DNA of 64,000 nucleotides from Paenarthrobacter aurescens (GTDB lineage Bacteria; Actinomycetota; Actinomycetes; Actinomycetales; Micrococcaceae). This document shows positions 17,793 to 28,282 of this stretch, piece after piece. How positions within the stretch are numbered: position 1 is the stretch's first letter; each line of letters begins with the position of its first letter. The notes under the pieces were generated by a model, which did not search any database, had not been told where the DNA came from, and saw only the letters and a list, made by a program, of their open reading frames with translations. Made by a program: the position numbers and the translations under genes. The DNA is taken from NCBI RefSeq assembly GCF_041549525.1, contig NZ_CP157456.1, forward strand, positions 1,860,001-1,924,000, given 5' to 3'.

Positions 17793-20700
17793 ATGACCCA
17801 TCTTCATAACCCCGGTTGGTCCGAAAAAATCGAACCTCAGGGTGCCATGTCTCCGTTCAAGCGCTTTGCCGCGCTCCCGGAGGCTCAGGGTCTTTACAAC
17901 CCTGACAAGGAGAAGGACGCCTGCGGCCTGGCTATTATTGCCACGCTCCGCGGGGAACCGGGATACGACATCGTGGAGGCGGCTCTGACTGCTCTCCGCA
18001 ATCTCGAACACCGCGGCGCCGTGGGCGCCGACGAAGGTACCGGGGACGGTGCGGGCCTGCTGATGCAGGTTCCGGACGAGTTCTTCCGGGCCGTCACAGA
18101 ATTCGAATTGCCTGCTCCGGGCCAGTACGTGGTGGGCACCGCCTTCCTTCCTGCGGAGTCCCGTGAAGCAGAAACGGCAAAGGCCGGCATTGAAGCACTT
18201 GCAGCTGATGAGGGCCTGACGGTCCTGGGCTGGCGCGAGGTTCCAGTAGTGGCCGACCTCGTCGGCGCCATGGCGCGGGCCTGCATGCCTTACTTCTCGC
18301 AGCCGTTCTTTGCCTCCGCTACCGGTGAGCAGCTTGAAGCCAACGAGCTCGACTCCCGCGCCTGGCGTATCCGCAAGCGTGCCCAGAACAAGTTCGGCGT
18401 GTACTTCCCGTCGCTGTCCTCGCGCACCATTGTGTACAAGGGCATGCTGACTACCGCGCAGTTGGAGCCGTTCTACCCGGACCTCTCGGACAAGCGGTTC
18501 AAGACGAAGCTCGCAATCGTCCACTCGCGCTTCTCCACCAACACGTTCCCGTCCTGGCCGTTGGCGCAGCCTTTCCGCACCATCGCCCACAACGGTGAGA
18601 TCAACACGGTCAAGGGCAACCGTAACTGGATGCGTGCACGTCAGTCGCAGCTGGCCAGTCCGCTGCTTGGTTCGGTCCCCGAAGAGCTGTACCCGATCTG
18701 TACCCCCGGTGCCTCGGACTCAGCGTCCTTCGATGAAGTTGCCGAACTCCTCTGGCTGTCCGGCCGTCCCATCACGCACTCCATCATGATGATGATCCCG
18801 GAAGCGTGGGAGAACCACGCCACCATGGATCCCGCACGCCGTGCGTTCTACGAGTACCACTCCCTGCTCATGGAGCCCTGGGATGGTCCTGCCGCTGTTT
18901 CCTTCACTGACGGCAGCCTCGTTGGCGCCACCCTGGACCGCAACGGCCTGCGGCCGGGACGCTACTGGATCACCGAAGACGGCCTCATCATCTTCGCCTC
19001 CGAGGTTGGCGTGATCGAGGTTGAGCCTTCCAACATCGTCAAGAAGGGCCGCGTTGCCCCGGGAAAGATGTTCCTGGTGGACACCGAAGCCGGCCGCATC
19101 ATTGACGACGCCGAGGTCAAGGCCGAGGTGGCCGCTGCAAACCCTTGGGCCGAGTGGCTCAAGGACAACCTGATCGACATCAATGAGCTCCCCGAGCGCG
19201 AGCACGTGGTTCACACTGCGGCATCAGTGAACATCCGTCAGCGGACCTTCGGCTACACCACCGAAGAGCTGAAGATCCTCCTGGGGCCGATGTCCCGCAC
19301 CGGTGCAGAGCCGCTGGGTGCCATGGGTTCGGACACTCCTGTAGCGGTGCTCTCCAAGCGCCCGCGCCTGCTGTTCGACTACTTTGTGCAGTCCTTCGCC
19401 CAGGTCACCAACCCGCCGCTGGATGCCATCCGCGAAGAACTGGTGACCTCCCTGAAGTGCGCCATTGGTCCCAACGGCAACCTTTTGGACGGCAAGCAGG
19501 TCCGCCAGCCGCAGATCTCCCTGCCGTTCCCGGTGATCAACAACGATCAGCTGGCCAAGATCGCCAACATTGAAACCCCCGACGGCGACCGCATCGCCAT
19601 GAAGGTTCGTGGCCTTTACCGCCCCGAGGGCGGGGAAGCGGCACTGCGTGCGCGCTTGACCGAGATCTGCGAGCAGGTTTCCGGTGCCATCAACCGCGGC
19701 GTTCAGTATGTTGTGCTCTCCGACCGCGACTCGAATGCGCAGTGGGCTCCGATTCCTTCGCTCCTTCTGGTCAGCGCCGTTCACCACCACTTGCTCCGCA
19801 GCGCCAACCGCACCAAGACCGCCCTGGTGGTTGAGGCCGGCGACGTCCGTGAGACGCACCATGTGGCAGTGCTCATCGGTTACGGCGCTTCTGCTGTCAA
19901 CCCGTACCTGGCCATGGAATCGGTGGAACAGCTGATCTCCAACGGCGACGTCACAGGCGTCACTGCCGAAGACGGCGTTTACAACCTCATCAAGGGCCTC
20001 GGCAAGGGTGTCCTGAAGATCATGTCCAAGATGGGCATCTCCACTGTGGCTTCCTACACGGGAGCCCAGACCTTCGAAGCACTGGGCCTGTCCCAGGAAC
20101 TGGTTGACGAGTTCTTCTCCGGCACACACTCCCAGTTGGGCGGCGTTGGCTTGGACGTTATTGCCGCCGAAGTTTCGGCGCGCCACCAGATGGCCTACCC
20201 CGAAGGTGGCATCGAGCACCCGCACCAGCCGCTCCTGGGCGGTGGCGAGTACCAGTGGCGCCGTGACGGCGAACCGCACCTGTTCAACCCGGAGACGGTC
20301 TTCCGCCTGCAGCACGCAACGCGCGAACGCCGGTACGACATCTTCAAGTCCTACACCAAGGGCATTGATGACCAGTCCGAGAACCTGATGACCCTGCGCG
20401 GGCTGCTCAAGTTCAAGGACGGTGTCCGTCCGGCTGTTCCGCTGGAGGAAGTGGAGCCCGTCTCCAGCATCGTCAAGCGTTTCTCCACCGGTGCCATGAG
20501 CTACGGCTCCATTTCCAAGGAAGCGCACGAGACCCTCGCAATTGCCATGAACCGTTTGGGCGGAAAGTCCAACACCGGTGAAGGTGGCGAGGACGTGGAC
20601 CGTTTGCTGGATCCGGAGCGCCGCTCTGCCATCAAGCAGATCGCTTCCGGCCGTTTCGGTGTGACCAGCCTGTACTTGACCAACGCCGAGGACATCCAGA

Positions 20701-22406
20701 TCAAGATGGCCCAGGGCGCCAAGCCTGGCGAAGGTGGCCAGCTGATGGCGCAGAAGGTCTACCCGTGGGTGGCCCGGACGCGTCACTCAACCCCCGGCGT
20801 CGGACTTATTTCCCCGCCCCCGCACCACGACATCTACTCGATCGAGGACCTGGCGCAGCTCATCTATGATGCCAAGCGCGCCAACCCTTCGGCCCGTGTC
20901 CATGTGAAGCTGGTTTCGGAAGTCGGGATCGGCACGGTGGCCTCCGGTGTGACCAAGGCGAAGGCCGACGTCGTGCTTGTTTCAGGTCACGACGGCGGTA
21001 CCGGCGCCTCGCCGCTGAACTCGCTCAAGCACGCGGGTGTGCCGTGGGAACTCGGCCTTGCCGAGACCCAGCAGACCCTGATGCTCAACGGTCTGCGTGA
21101 CCGTGTGGTGGTTCAGGTTGACGGCCAGCTCAAGACCGGTCGCGACGTTGTCATTGCTGCGCTGCTTGGTGGCGAAGAATACGGTTTCGCGACTGCTCCG
21201 CTGGTGGTTTCGGGCTGCATCATGATGCGCGTCTGCCACTTGGACACCTGCCCCGTTGGTGTTGCCACGCAGAACCCGGAACTGCGCTCCCGGTTCAACG
21301 GCAAGCCCGAATTTGTGGTCAACTTCTTCGAATTCCTCGCAGAAGAAGTCCGCGAAATCCTTGCCGAACTCGGTTTCCGCAGCCTCGAGGAAGCAATCGG
21401 CCACGCCGAGGTCCTGGATACCCGTGAAGCGATCAACCACTGGAAGGCCGAAGGGCTGGACCTGGATCCCATCCTGCACGGGCTGGAGTTCGACGACGAC
21501 GTGCCGCTGCGCAACATGACCGGCCAGAACCACGAGCTGGACAAGCACTTTGACCAGCGGCTCATCACCATGGCCCAGGAAGCTCTCAGCGACCGCATGC
21601 CGGTCAAGATCACCCTGGACGTCATCAACACGGACCGCTCCGTGGGCACGATGCTGGGCCACGTGGTGACCAAGACGTTCGGCGTGGATGTGCTGGCGAC
21701 GGACACGATCGACGTCACTCTTAACGGCACCGCTGGTCAGTCGCTTGGTGCGTTCCTGCCTGCCGGCATCACGCTGCGCATGTTCGGTGACTCCAACGAC
21801 TACGTGGGTAAGGGCCTTTCCGGCGGACGGATCATTGTCCGCCCGGACCGCACCAACGTGTTCCAGGCTGAGCGGAACGTCATTGCCGGCAACGTCATTG
21901 GTTACGGTGCCACCAGCGGTGAAATGTTCCTCCGCGGCCAGGTTGGTGAACGCTTCCTGGTGCGTAACTCCGGCGCTACCGCCGTCGTCGAAGGTATTGG
22001 CGATCACGGGTGCGAGTACATGACCGGTGGCCAAACACTGATCATCGGCCGCACGGGCCGTAACTTCGGCGCCGGCATGTCCGGTGGTACCGCCTATGTC
22101 CTGGACCTGCAGCCCGAGCGTGTGAACAAGCTTGCCCTCGACACCGGCGAACTCCAGCTCCTGGAGCTCGACGCCGAGGACCGCGACATTGTCCACGGCC
22201 TGCTCACCAAGCACGTTGAGGAAACCGAATCCGTCCTGGCCGGCCGTCTGCTCGAGAACTTCGACGACACCGCCGCCCGCATCACCAAAGTACTGCCGCG
22301 CGATTACGCCGCAGTCCTGCAAACCCGTCTCAACGCGATCGAAGAGGGCCTTGACCCCGATGGCGAAGAAGTATGGTCTCGAATCCTGGAGGTAACCGGT
22401 GGCTGA
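17793..22406 (+). CDS. gltB: Glutamate synthase (NADPH), large subunit
   Basis: Makes two glutamates from glutamine and 2-oxoglutarate with GltD. The 1537-residue precursor has a 43-residue propeptide before Cys44 in [10 protein letters not shown], the N-terminal nucleophile of the class II glutaminase domain. Then come the central domain, the FMN-binding synthase domain ([43 protein letters not shown]) and the [3Fe-4S] Cys cluster in [15 protein letters not shown]-terminal GXGXG beta-helix domain ends the protein. The ATG at 17793 has GAGGAAGG upstream; an ATG at 17739 would add a non-conserved leader. Confidence 0.95.
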   Translation: MTHLHNPGWSEKIEPQGAMSPFKRFAALPEAQGLYNPDKEKDACGLAIIATLRGEPGYDIVEAALTALRNLEHRGAVGADEGTGDGAGLLMQVPDEFFRAVTEFELPAPGQYVVGTAFLPAESREAETAKAGIEALAADEGLTVLGWREVPVVADLVGAMARACMPYFSQPFFASATGEQLEANELDSRAWRIRKRAQNKFGVYFPSLSSRTIVYKGMLTTAQLEPFYPDLSDKRFKTKLAIVHSRFSTNTFPSWPLAQPFRTIAHNGEINTVKGNRNWMRARQSQLASPLLGSVPEELYPICTPGASDSASFDEVAELLWLSGRPITHSIMMMIPEAWENHATMDPARRAFYEYHSLLMEPWDGPAAVSFTDGSLVGATLDRNGLRPGRYWITEDGLIIFASEVGVIEVEPSNIVKKGRVAPGKMFLVDTEAGRIIDDAEVKAEVAAANPWAEWLKDNLIDINELPEREHVVHTAASVNIRQRTFGYTTEELKILLGPMSRTGAEPLGAMGSDTPVAVLSKRPRLLFDYFVQSFAQVTNPPLDAIREELVTSLKCAIGPNGNLLDGKQVRQPQISLPFPVINNDQLAKIANIETPDGDRIAMKVRGLYRPEGGEAALRARLTEICEQVSGAINRGVQYVVLSDRDSNAQWAPIPSLLLVSAVHHHLLRSANRTKTALVVEAGDVRETHHVAVLIGYGASAVNPYLAMESVEQLISNGDVTGVTAEDGVYNLIKGLGKGVLKIMSKMGISTVASYTGAQTFEALGLSQELVDEFFSGTHSQLGGVGLDVIAAEVSARHQMAYPEGGIEHPHQPLLGGGEYQWRRDGEPHLFNPETVFRLQHATRERRYDIFKSYTKGIDDQSENLMTLRGLLKFKDGVRPAVPLEEVEPVSSIVKRFSTGAMSYGSISKEAHETLAIAMNRLGGKSNTGEGGEDVDRLLDPERRSAIKQIASGRFGVTSLYLTNAEDIQIKMAQGAKPGEGGQLMAQKVYPWVARTRHSTPGVGLISPPPHHDIYSIEDLAQLIYDAKRANPSARVHVKLVSEVGIGTVASGVTKAKADVVLVSGHDGGTGASPLNSLKHAGVPWELGLAETQQTLMLNGLRDRVVVQVDGQLKTGRDVVIAALLGGEEYGFATAPLVVSGCIMMRVCHLDTCPVGVATQNPELRSRFNGKPEFVVNFFEFLAEEVREILAELGFRSLEEAIGHAEVLDTREAINHWKAEGLDLDPILHGLEFDDDVPLRNMTGQNHELDKHFDQRLITMAQEALSDRMPVKITLDVINTDRSVGTMLGHVVTKTFGVDVLATDTIDVTLNGTAGQSLGAFLPAGITLRMFGDSNDYVGKGLSGGRIIVRPDRTNVFQAERNVIAGNVIGYGATSGEMFLRGQVGERFLVRNSGATAVVEGIGDHGCEYMTGGQTLIIGRTGRNFGAGMSGGTAYVLDLQPERVNKLALDTGELQLLELDAEDRDIVHGLLTKHVEETESVLAGRLLENFDDTAARITKVLPRDYAAVLQTRLNAIEEGLDPDGEEVWSRILEVTGG

Positions 22407-23856
22407 TCCACGCGGATTTCTGAAAGTCCGGCAGCGCGAAACGCAGCCACGCCGTCCCGTTCCTGTCCGCATCATGGACTGGAAAGAAGTGTACGAAGCC
22501 CAGGAAAAGGGCGTCCTGAAGAGCCAGGCCGGCCGCTGCATGGACTGCGGTGTTCCGTTCTGTCACCAGGGCTGCCCGCTGGGGAACCTCATTCCCGAGT
22601 GGAACGATCTCGTGTGGCGGGACAAGGGTGAAGAAGCCATTGAGCGCCTTCACGCTACGAACAACTTCCCGGAGTTCACCGGCCGTCTGTGCCCTGCACC
22701 CTGCGAGGCATCCTGTGTGCTGGGCATCAACCAGCCTGCGGTGACCATCAAGCAGGTTGAGGTCTCCATCATTGACCAGGCCTTCGACAACGACTGGGTC
22801 CAGCCTTTGCCGCCGACCCGCCTCACCGGCAAGACGGTGGCCGTGGTTGGTTCCGGTCCTGCCGGCCTGGCCGTGGCACAGCAGCTGACCCGCGTGGGCC
22901 ACACCGTTGCAGTGTATGAGCGCGACGACAAAATTGGCGGCCTGCTCCGCTACGGCATCCCGGACTTCAAGATGGAGAAGGAACAGGTTGACCGCCGCCT
23001 TGAGCAGATGAAGGCCGAAGGCACGCGCTTCCGGACCGGCGTTGCTGTTGGTACGGATGTCACTTGGGAGCAGCTCCGCCGCCGTTACGACGCCGTTGTG
23101 GTAGCCACCGGTGCTACCGTTCCGCGTGACCTGCCCATCCCCGGCCGGGACCTCGAGGGCGTCCACTTCGCCATGGACTACCTGGTACCGTCCAACCGCA
23201 AGGTGGCGGGGGAGAACCCCGAAAACCACATCGATGCCCGCGGCAAGCACGTTGTCATCCTTGGTGGTGGCGATACCGGTGCTGACTGCATCGGAACCGC
23301 CCACCGCCACCAGGCAGCATCGGTGACCACGCTCGCAATTGGCAAGCAGCCCCCTGCCGAGCGTGCCACCCACCAGCCGTGGCCCACGTTCCCCACCCTG
23401 TTTGAGGTCGCCAGCGCCCACGAAGAGGGCGGCGAGCGTACCTACCTTGCATCAACGGTTGAGTTTGTTGGAGAAAACGGCAAGCTCACCGGCGTCAAAG
23501 TTGCTGAAACCGAGTTCGTGGACGGCAAACGCCTTCCCAAAGCCGGTACAGAACGAGTCATTCCAGCTGACCTTGTGTTCTTGAGCCTTGGCTTTACCGG
23601 TGCTGAGCCGGCGGGTATCACGGAGCAAGTCAGTGCAGAATTCGACGGTCGGGGCAACGTAGCCCGCGACGGCTACTACATGACAAACACCGAGGGCGTG
23701 TTTGTTGCCGGCGATGCCGGACGTGGCCAGTCACTGATTGTGTGGGCCATTGCGGAAGGCCGTGCGTGCGCGGCTGCAGTGGACAGGTTCCTGATGGGAA
23801 GCACCATCCTCCCGGCACCGGTCGCCCCCACCGACCGGGCGATAGCGGTCTTATAG
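22399..23856 (+). CDS. gltD: Glutamate synthase (NADPH), small subunit
   Basis: Passes electrons from NADPH through FAD and [4Fe-4S] clusters to GltB. The 485-residue protein has the N-terminal Cys clusters [17 protein letters not shown] and CPAPCEASC, the FAD fold [14 protein letters not shown], the NADPH fold [13 protein letters not shown] and the C-terminal [19 protein letters not shown]. The GTG at 22399 overlaps the gltB stop by 8 bases and is preceded by GGAGG. pyk follows after 54 bases with its own promoter. Confidence 0.95.
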   Translation: MADPRGFLKVRQRETQPRRPVPVRIMDWKEVYEAQEKGVLKSQAGRCMDCGVPFCHQGCPLGNLIPEWNDLVWRDKGEEAIERLHATNNFPEFTGRLCPAPCEASCVLGINQPAVTIKQVEVSIIDQAFDNDWVQPLPPTRLTGKTVAVVGSGPAGLAVAQQLTRVGHTVAVYERDDKIGGLLRYGIPDFKMEKEQVDRRLEQMKAEGTRFRTGVAVGTDVTWEQLRRRYDAVVVATGATVPRDLPIPGRDLEGVHFAMDYLVPSNRKVAGENPENHIDARGKHVVILGGGDTGADCIGTAHRHQAASVTTLAIGKQPPAERATHQPWPTFPTLFEVASAHEEGGERTYLASTVEFVGENGKLTGVKVAETEFVDGKRLPKAGTERVIPADLVFLSLGFTGAEPAGITEQVSAEFDGRGNVARDGYYMTNTEGVFVAGDAGRGQSLIVWAIAEGRACAAAVDRFLMGSTILPAPVAPTDRAIAVL

Positions 23857-23898
23857 CGCCGGCAGGAACACTTCTTTTACTCAATCAGCATGACTACT

Positions 23899-23904
23899 TA
23901 GGGT
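23899..23904 (+). promoter_or_regulatory. Probable -10 box for a leaderless pyk transcript
   Basis: TAGGGT ends 6 bases before the pyk ATG at 23911, with TTTACT 17 bases further upstream as a possible -35. No ribosome-binding site lies between, pointing to a transcript that starts at the ATG. Confidence 0.5.
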
Positions 23905-23910
23905 AGGTAT

Positions 23911-25404
23911 ATGAGACGCGCGAAAATTGTGGCAACTTTCGGCCCGGCTATCTCCAGCTTCGAAAACACCCTCGCGGTGCTGGAGGCCGGCGTCGACGTT
24001 GCTCGCATGAACATGAGCCACGGCGACTACTCCGTGCATGACATCACCTACGAAAACGTCCGCAAGGCTGCGGCCCAGCTGGGCAAGCCGGTGGCCATCA
24101 TGGCCGACCTCCAAGGCCCCAAGATCCGTCTTGGCCGCTTTGTTGACGGCCCGCACGAACTGGCCGTCGGCGACACCTTCACCATCACCACCGAAGACGT
24201 CCCCGGCACCAAGGACATCTGCTCCACCACGCTCAAGAGCCTCACAGAAGACGTCAATGTGGGCGACGCCCTGCTCATCGACGACGGCAAGGTGGCCATG
24301 CGCGCCATCGAGGTTGACGACGTCAAGGTAGTTGCCACCGTGACAGTTGGCGGCAAGGTCTCCAACAACAAGGGCATCAACCTGCCCGGTGTTGCCGTCA
24401 ACGTCCCCGCCTTGAGCGAAAAAGACGAGGACGACCTCCGTTGGGCGCTCAAGCGTGGCGCCGACCTCATCGCCCTCTCGTTCGTGCGCGATGCCTCAGA
24501 CATCAAGCGCGTCCACGAGATCATGGACGAAGAAGGCCGCCGCGTGCCGGTGATCGCCAAGATCGAAAAGCCGCAGGCAGTGGAGCAGCTCCACGAAATC
24601 ATCGACGCCTTCGATGCCATCATGGTTGCCCGTGGCGACCTCGGCGTTGAACTGCCGCTCGAAGAGGTGCCGATCGTCCAGAAGCGCGCCATTGAACTGG
24701 CACGCCGCTGGGCCAAACCGGTCATCGTGGCCACCCAGGTCCTCGAATCCATGATCGACAACCCGCGCCCCACCCGCGCCGAGGCTTCCGACTGCGCCAA
24801 CGCAGTGCTCGACGGCGCCGATGCAGTAATGCTCTCCGGTGAAACCTCCGTGGGCCAGTACCCCATCGAGACCGTCAAGGTCATGGCCCGGATCATCGAA
24901 TCCACCGAAGTTCACGGTCTTGAGCGCGTACCCCCGCTGGGCACCAAGCCCAAGACCCGTGGTGGCGCCATCACCCGTGCCGCCGTCGAAATCGCCGACC
25001 AGCTGGACGCGAAGTACATCTGTACCTTCACCCAGTCCGGTGACTCGGCACGACGCCTCTCACGTCTGCGCCCCGTCAAGCCGGTGTTCGCCTTCACCCC
25101 GGTGGAGCACGTCTGGAACCAGCTGGCTCTCACCTGGGGCATCCAGCCGGTTCTGGTTCCCTCCGTGGGCCACACCGACGAGATGACCGCACAGGTGGAC
25201 AAGAGCCTCCTGGAAATGGACCTCGTGGACGAAGGCGACCTTGTTGTCATCGCTGCCGGTTCCCCTCCAGGACAGGCCGGTTCCACCAACTCGCTGAAGG
25301 TCCACAAGGTAGGCGACCTCGCCGATACCTCCAAGACCGACGACGGTTCACGCAAGGAACCTGTTGGCCCGTGGCCTGAAAAGAAGTCCAAGGCCAAGAG
25401 CTAG
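23911..25404 (+). CDS. pyk: Pyruvate kinase
   Basis: Last step of glycolysis: phosphoenolpyruvate plus ADP to pyruvate plus ATP. The 497-residue protein begins RRAKIVATFGPA, has ARMNMSHG, VPVIAKIEKPQAVEQL with the catalytic Lys, DAIMVARGDLGVELPLEEVP, ATQVLESMIDNPRPTRAEASD and VMLSGETSVGQYP. The C-terminal allosteric domain ends in a lysine-rich tail. Transcribed from its own probable leaderless promoter and closed by an ideal terminator. Confidence 0.96.
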   Translation: MRRAKIVATFGPAISSFENTLAVLEAGVDVARMNMSHGDYSVHDITYENVRKAAAQLGKPVAIMADLQGPKIRLGRFVDGPHELAVGDTFTITTEDVPGTKDICSTTLKSLTEDVNVGDALLIDDGKVAMRAIEVDDVKVVATVTVGGKVSNNKGINLPGVAVNVPALSEKDEDDLRWALKRGADLIALSFVRDASDIKRVHEIMDEEGRRVPVIAKIEKPQAVEQLHEIIDAFDAIMVARGDLGVELPLEEVPIVQKRAIELARRWAKPVIVATQVLESMIDNPRPTRAEASDCANAVLDGADAVMLSGETSVGQYPIETVKVMARIIESTEVHGLERVPPLGTKPKTRGGAITRAAVEIADQLDAKYICTFTQSGDSARRLSRLRPVKPVFAFTPVEHVWNQLALTWGIQPVLVPSVGHTDEMTAQVDKSLLEMDLVDEGDLVVIAAGSPPGQAGSTNSLKVHKVGDLADTSKTDDGSRKEPVGPWPEKKSKAKS

Positions 25405-25416
25405 TTCTTCGGCTGT

Positions 25417-25453
25417 GAAAAGCGGGTCCCGCCTTATGGCGGGGCCCGCTTTT
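25417..25453. terminator. Rho-independent terminator between pyk and the ANTAR regulator
   Basis: AAAAGCGGGTCCCGCC (25417-25432) pairs with GGCGGGGCCCGCTTTT (25437-25453 region) over a TTAT loop. It is flanked by A-run and T-run, so it can work in both directions for the convergent genes. Confidence 0.92.
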
Positions 25454-25495
25454 GCTTGTCGGCTTTGGGTTTTGACCGTCGTGCGTTGCTTTGAG

Positions 25496-26101
25496 CTAGT
25501 TGACCTGGTTGATGATGGTCTCCGCAACCTCACGCATGCTGAGGCGGCGGTCCATGGAGGTCTTCTGGATCCAGCGGAAAGCTTCCGGCTCCGTCAGGCC
25601 CATCTTGGTGGTCAGAAGGCTCTTGGCGCGCTCTACAAGCTTGCGCGTAGCGAACTGCTCCTGGAGGTCCGAAACCTCGTTCTCGAGCGCCTTAATCTCC
25701 TCATGGCGGGACAGGGCAATCTCGATGGCCGGGATCAGGTCCGCGGGGGAGAACGGCTTGACGACGTACGCCATGGCGCCGGCGTCGCGTGCGCGCTCCA
25801 CCAGTTCCTTCTGGCTGAAAGCGGTCAGCAGCACAACAGGGGCGATGCGGGCCTTGACGATCTTCTCAGCTGCAGAAATGCCGTCCATGACAGGCATCTT
25901 GACATCCATGAGCACCAGGTCAGGCTTCAATTCTTCAGCCAACTGCACGGCCTTCTCGCCGTTGTCAGCCTCGCCGACGACGTCGTACCCTTCGCCCTTC
26001 AGGATCTCGATAATGTCCAAGCGGATGAGGGTCTCATCCTCGGCAACGACAACGCGTCGGGCCGGCTGGCTAGTAGACGTGGACTCCGTCTGTTCGGTCA
26101 C
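25496..26101 (-). CDS. pdtaR: ANTAR-domain response regulator (PdtaR-like)
   Basis: A two-component regulator that acts as an RNA-binding antiterminator. In 201 residues, a receiver domain (17-130) with the acid pair E21/D22, phospho-acceptor Asp66 in LVLMDVKMP, Thr/Ala switch and Lys in VVKPFSP is joined by a coiled-coil helix to an ANTAR domain (about 145-198), with RKLVERAKSLLTTKMGLTEPEAFRWIQKTSMDRRLSMREVA. ANTAR helices bind dual hexaloop RNA hairpins. In mycobacteria the partner kinase is PdtaS; it is not in the window. The gene is convergent with pyk. Confidence 0.9.
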   Translation of the reverse strand: MTEQTESTSTSQPARRVVVAEDETLIRLDIIEILKGEGYDVVGEADNGEKAVQLAEELKPDLVLMDVKMPVMDGISAAEKIVKARIAPVVLLTAFSQKELVERARDAGAMAYVVKPFSPADLIPAIEIALSRHEEIKALENEVSDLQEQFATRKLVERAKSLLTTKMGLTEPEAFRWIQKTSMDRRLSMREVAETIINQVN

Positions 26102-26299
26102 GGGATCTCCTTGAAAAGGTTCGGCGGGTTCATGTCCATCTTAGTGTGGACTCTTTGATGGCAGGTTTTGTTGCATCAGGCGCGCCCGGTTCTTTGAATC
26201 AGCCTATCTGCATGTATAGTAATTTCGCGTGCTGGGAAAGGATTGCGTTGCTCACAGAAGTGAGAGCAGTCAGCGAGATTTAACTTCCCGGTAATCCGC

Positions 26300-26381
26300 G
26301 CCCGAGTGGCGGAATTGGCAGACGCGCTGCACTCAAAATGCAGTATCGAAAGGTGTGTGGGTTCGAGTCCCACCTCGGGCA
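26300..26381 (+). tRNA. tRNA-Leu (anticodon CAA)
   Basis: An 82-base tRNA. The acceptor stem is GCCCGAG with CTCGGGC, the D arm is GGCGGAATTGGCAGACGC, the anticodon stem CTGCA/TGCAG holds loop CTCAAAA (anticodon CAA, reading UUG), the variable region is long enough for a class II tRNA, and the T arm is GTGGGTTCGAGTCCCAC. The CCA end is not encoded. The 3' part is the likely attachment site of the element to its right. Confidence 0.96.
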
Positions 26382-26395
26382 CAGTAATGTCGCAG

Positions 26396-26420
26396 GTCAG
26401 GGGCCTATATGGCCCCTGAC
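26396..26420. repeat. Perfect hairpin just after tRNA-Leu
   Basis: GTCAGGGGCC (26396-26405) and GGCCCCTGAC (26411-26420) form a perfect 10-bp stem with a TATAT loop, 15 bases after the tRNA. It is probably the tRNA terminator, or a structure at the attachment site. Confidence 0.75.
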
Positions 26421-26449
26421 TGTTGACAAAACCCCCAAATCTGTTGACA
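26420..26449. repeat. Two CTGTTGACA direct repeats 21 bp apart
   Basis: CTGTTGACA occurs at 26420-26428 and 26441-26449, between the tRNA and the integrase start at 26468. The 21-base period equals two helical turns. Such repeats next to att cores commonly bind the integrase arm domain; both also contain TTGACA, a perfect -35 hexamer, so a role in int promotion is possible. Confidence 0.5.
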
Positions 26450-26467
26450 CGCAACTAGCATTTTTAT

Positions 26468-27598
26468 GTGGCTAGTATCCGGAAACGCGTCAAAAAGGAC
26501 GGCTCTTCGTCCTTCATGGTGGTCTGGCGCGACCCGAAGATCCGGAAGCAGCAGGGCATCACTGTCGACTCCGCGCATGAGGCTGAAACGCTGAAGCGGT
26601 TACTCGATGCGAACGGACAATCATTCGAGATCGCCCAGCAGGCGCTTCTGGACAACAGGGCGAAGATACCCACGGTTGGCGAAGTCATTCAGGAGCACAT
26701 CGACCTGCTGATCCGGCCGTCGAGTGGCACGGTGAAGACGTATCAGACCATGCTCGATCTGCATGTGAAGAAGGTCATTGGCCACGTCCCCGTCGACAAG
26801 CTCGACTACCGACTCATCGCTTACTGGGTGAAATCGATGATGGCCAAGGGGCGATCTCCCAAGACAATCAAAAATGTCCATGGGTTGATCTCGGCGTCGA
26901 TGAACACAGCGGAGATGCTGGGGTACATCACGCGCAATCCCTGCCGAGGTGTGCAGCTGCCTAGCGTCGAAAAGGCTGAAGACGAAATGATGTTTCTGAC
27001 TCACGCGGAGTTCGGTCTGATCATGGAGGGCATGGGGGAGCGGTACCGGGACTTCACCAACTTCCTGGTCATGACCGGGACACGCTTCGGAGAAGCCACG
27101 GCACTGACGGTTGCTGACATCGACTTGCTGGGGAAGCCGGCCACGGCTCGGATCAACAAGGCGTGGAAACGGGACGGGCAGAACCAGTTCTACATAGGGC
27201 CGACGAAGACCGGCGCAGGCAAGAGGACTATTGGGCTGAACCCTGGACTGGTGGACCTCTTGATTCCCTTGGTAGCTGGCCGCCTTGGTGGTGACTTGCT
27301 TTTCACAACACCGAAAGGTGAGCGGATTGTTCACAAGCTGTACTGGCACCACTACTGGATGCCGGCGGTCAAAGCTGCCCAGGAACGCGGCCTGCGGAAG
27401 AATCCGCGCATTCACGATCTACGGCACACGCATGCCTCGTGGTTAATCCAGGCCGGCGTCCCCATCTTTACGATCTCGCGCCGGCTGGGGCATGCGTCAA
27501 CCCGCACCACAGAGGGCGTCTATGGGCACCTCATGCCGGAAGCGCTGCAGGCTGGGGCGGATGCGACGGAGCGTTCGGTGGCTGCGTTTATGCGGTAG
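26468..27598 (+). CDS. int: Tyrosine recombinase / site-specific integrase
   Basis: Integrates and excises the element at tRNA-Leu. The 376-residue protein has an arm-binding N terminus (1-65), a core-binding SAM-like domain (about 70-165) and the catalytic domain with Arg206 (GTRFGEA), His316-x-x-Arg319 (IHDLRHTHASW), His342 (RRLGHAS) and the nucleophile Tyr352 (EGVYGHLMP). All of the catalytic residues expected are present, so it should be active. The start is GTG at 26468; an overlapping ATG two bases earlier is out of frame. It points away from the tRNA. Confidence 0.94.
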   Translation: MASIRKRVKKDGSSSFMVVWRDPKIRKQQGITVDSAHEAETLKRLLDANGQSFEIAQQALLDNRAKIPTVGEVIQEHIDLLIRPSSGTVKTYQTMLDLHVKKVIGHVPVDKLDYRLIAYWVKSMMAKGRSPKTIKNVHGLISASMNTAEMLGYITRNPCRGVQLPSVEKAEDEMMFLTHAEFGLIMEGMGERYRDFTNFLVMTGTRFGEATALTVADIDLLGKPATARINKAWKRDGQNQFYIGPTKTGAGKRTIGLNPGLVDLLIPLVAGRLGGDLLFTTPKGERIVHKLYWHHYWMPAVKAAQERGLRKNPRIHDLRHTHASWLIQAGVPIFTISRRLGHASTRTTEGVYGHLMPEALQAGADATERSVAAFMR

Positions 27599-27620
27599 AG
27601 ATGCCGTGGTTTGTTCTTGC

Positions 27621-27884
27621 TCAGGAAACGAGGCGATTGCGGGCCCTTGTTCCGATGAGCCGGGTGCTGGTTGTGCCGCCGCTGGCGGCGGCCGCCCGGT
27701 GTGTGCCGGGCAGGATCTCACTTAGCCTGGCTATCTCTGCGATGTGCTCTGACGTAAAGACGATCTTTCCCTTGCCCCAGCACGCGTGAGGGAAGCGTCC
27801 CGCGGCTGCGCCGTCACGCAGCCATCCCTCGCTGCATCGCATGAGACTTGCTGCTTCCGCAGGCTCAAAGAATTCCAGGTCCAT
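27621..27884 (-). CDS. Helix-turn-helix protein, possible excisionase
   Basis: An 87-residue protein with a MerR/excisionase-like fold: FEPAEAASLMRCSEGWLRDGAAAGRFPHACWGKGKIVFTSEHI is the HTH plus wing typical of small Xis-type DNA-binding proteins. The C-terminal 25 residues are Ala/Thr/Arg-rich. It is convergent with int and its stop lies 22 bases from the int stop. RBS GGACGG precedes the ATG. The excisionase role is inferred from fold and position; a cargo regulator is the alternative. Confidence 0.7.
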   Translation of the reverse strand: MDLEFFEPAEAASLMRCSEGWLRDGAAAGRFPHACWGKGKIVFTSEHIAEIARLSEILPGTHRAAAASGGTTSTRLIGTRARNRLVS

Positions 27885-28282
27885 GTCTATCCGTCCAAGG
27901 TGAAATCCAATGTGAAGTTTTCATGGAGTATTTGAACGTGAAGGACATGACTAACAAAATCTACCTTCGCGAAGAGGACAACCCCGGACCCTTTGCGTCA
28001 GATTATGGCTCTGCCTTGTGAACACCACAGAAACATGGTGGCTGGCGCCCTCCTAGGCAGTGTCCTCTTGATATCGCCCTGATATTGACGTGAGCTTGTC
28101 CAACCATGGGAAGACTGGCGATGGGTGTTGAGGCGGGAAGCAGCGATGCCCGCATGGTCGTTGTTTTACGGCATGGCGATTCAACAGTTCTGAAAACGGG
28201 CACGTATCCGGCAGACTTGACGTTGTGTTCGGCCACGATGACGTGACTGGAGCAGCGGATGCTTACTGAATTAGGGGGAGTG
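27885..28282. other. Gap without a supported gene, 27885-28282
   Basis: About 400 bases with a low-GC start (near 27900-27960) that could hold the promoter for the minus-strand HTH gene and for the TIGR02391 gene. A minus-strand frame at 28003-28236 has no recognisable domain and is not annotated. Confidence 0.5.

Noticed and set aside
28003..28236. A 77-residue minus-strand frame before the TIGR02391 gene
   Set aside because: No recognisable features and Arg/Pro-rich composition; probably chance.
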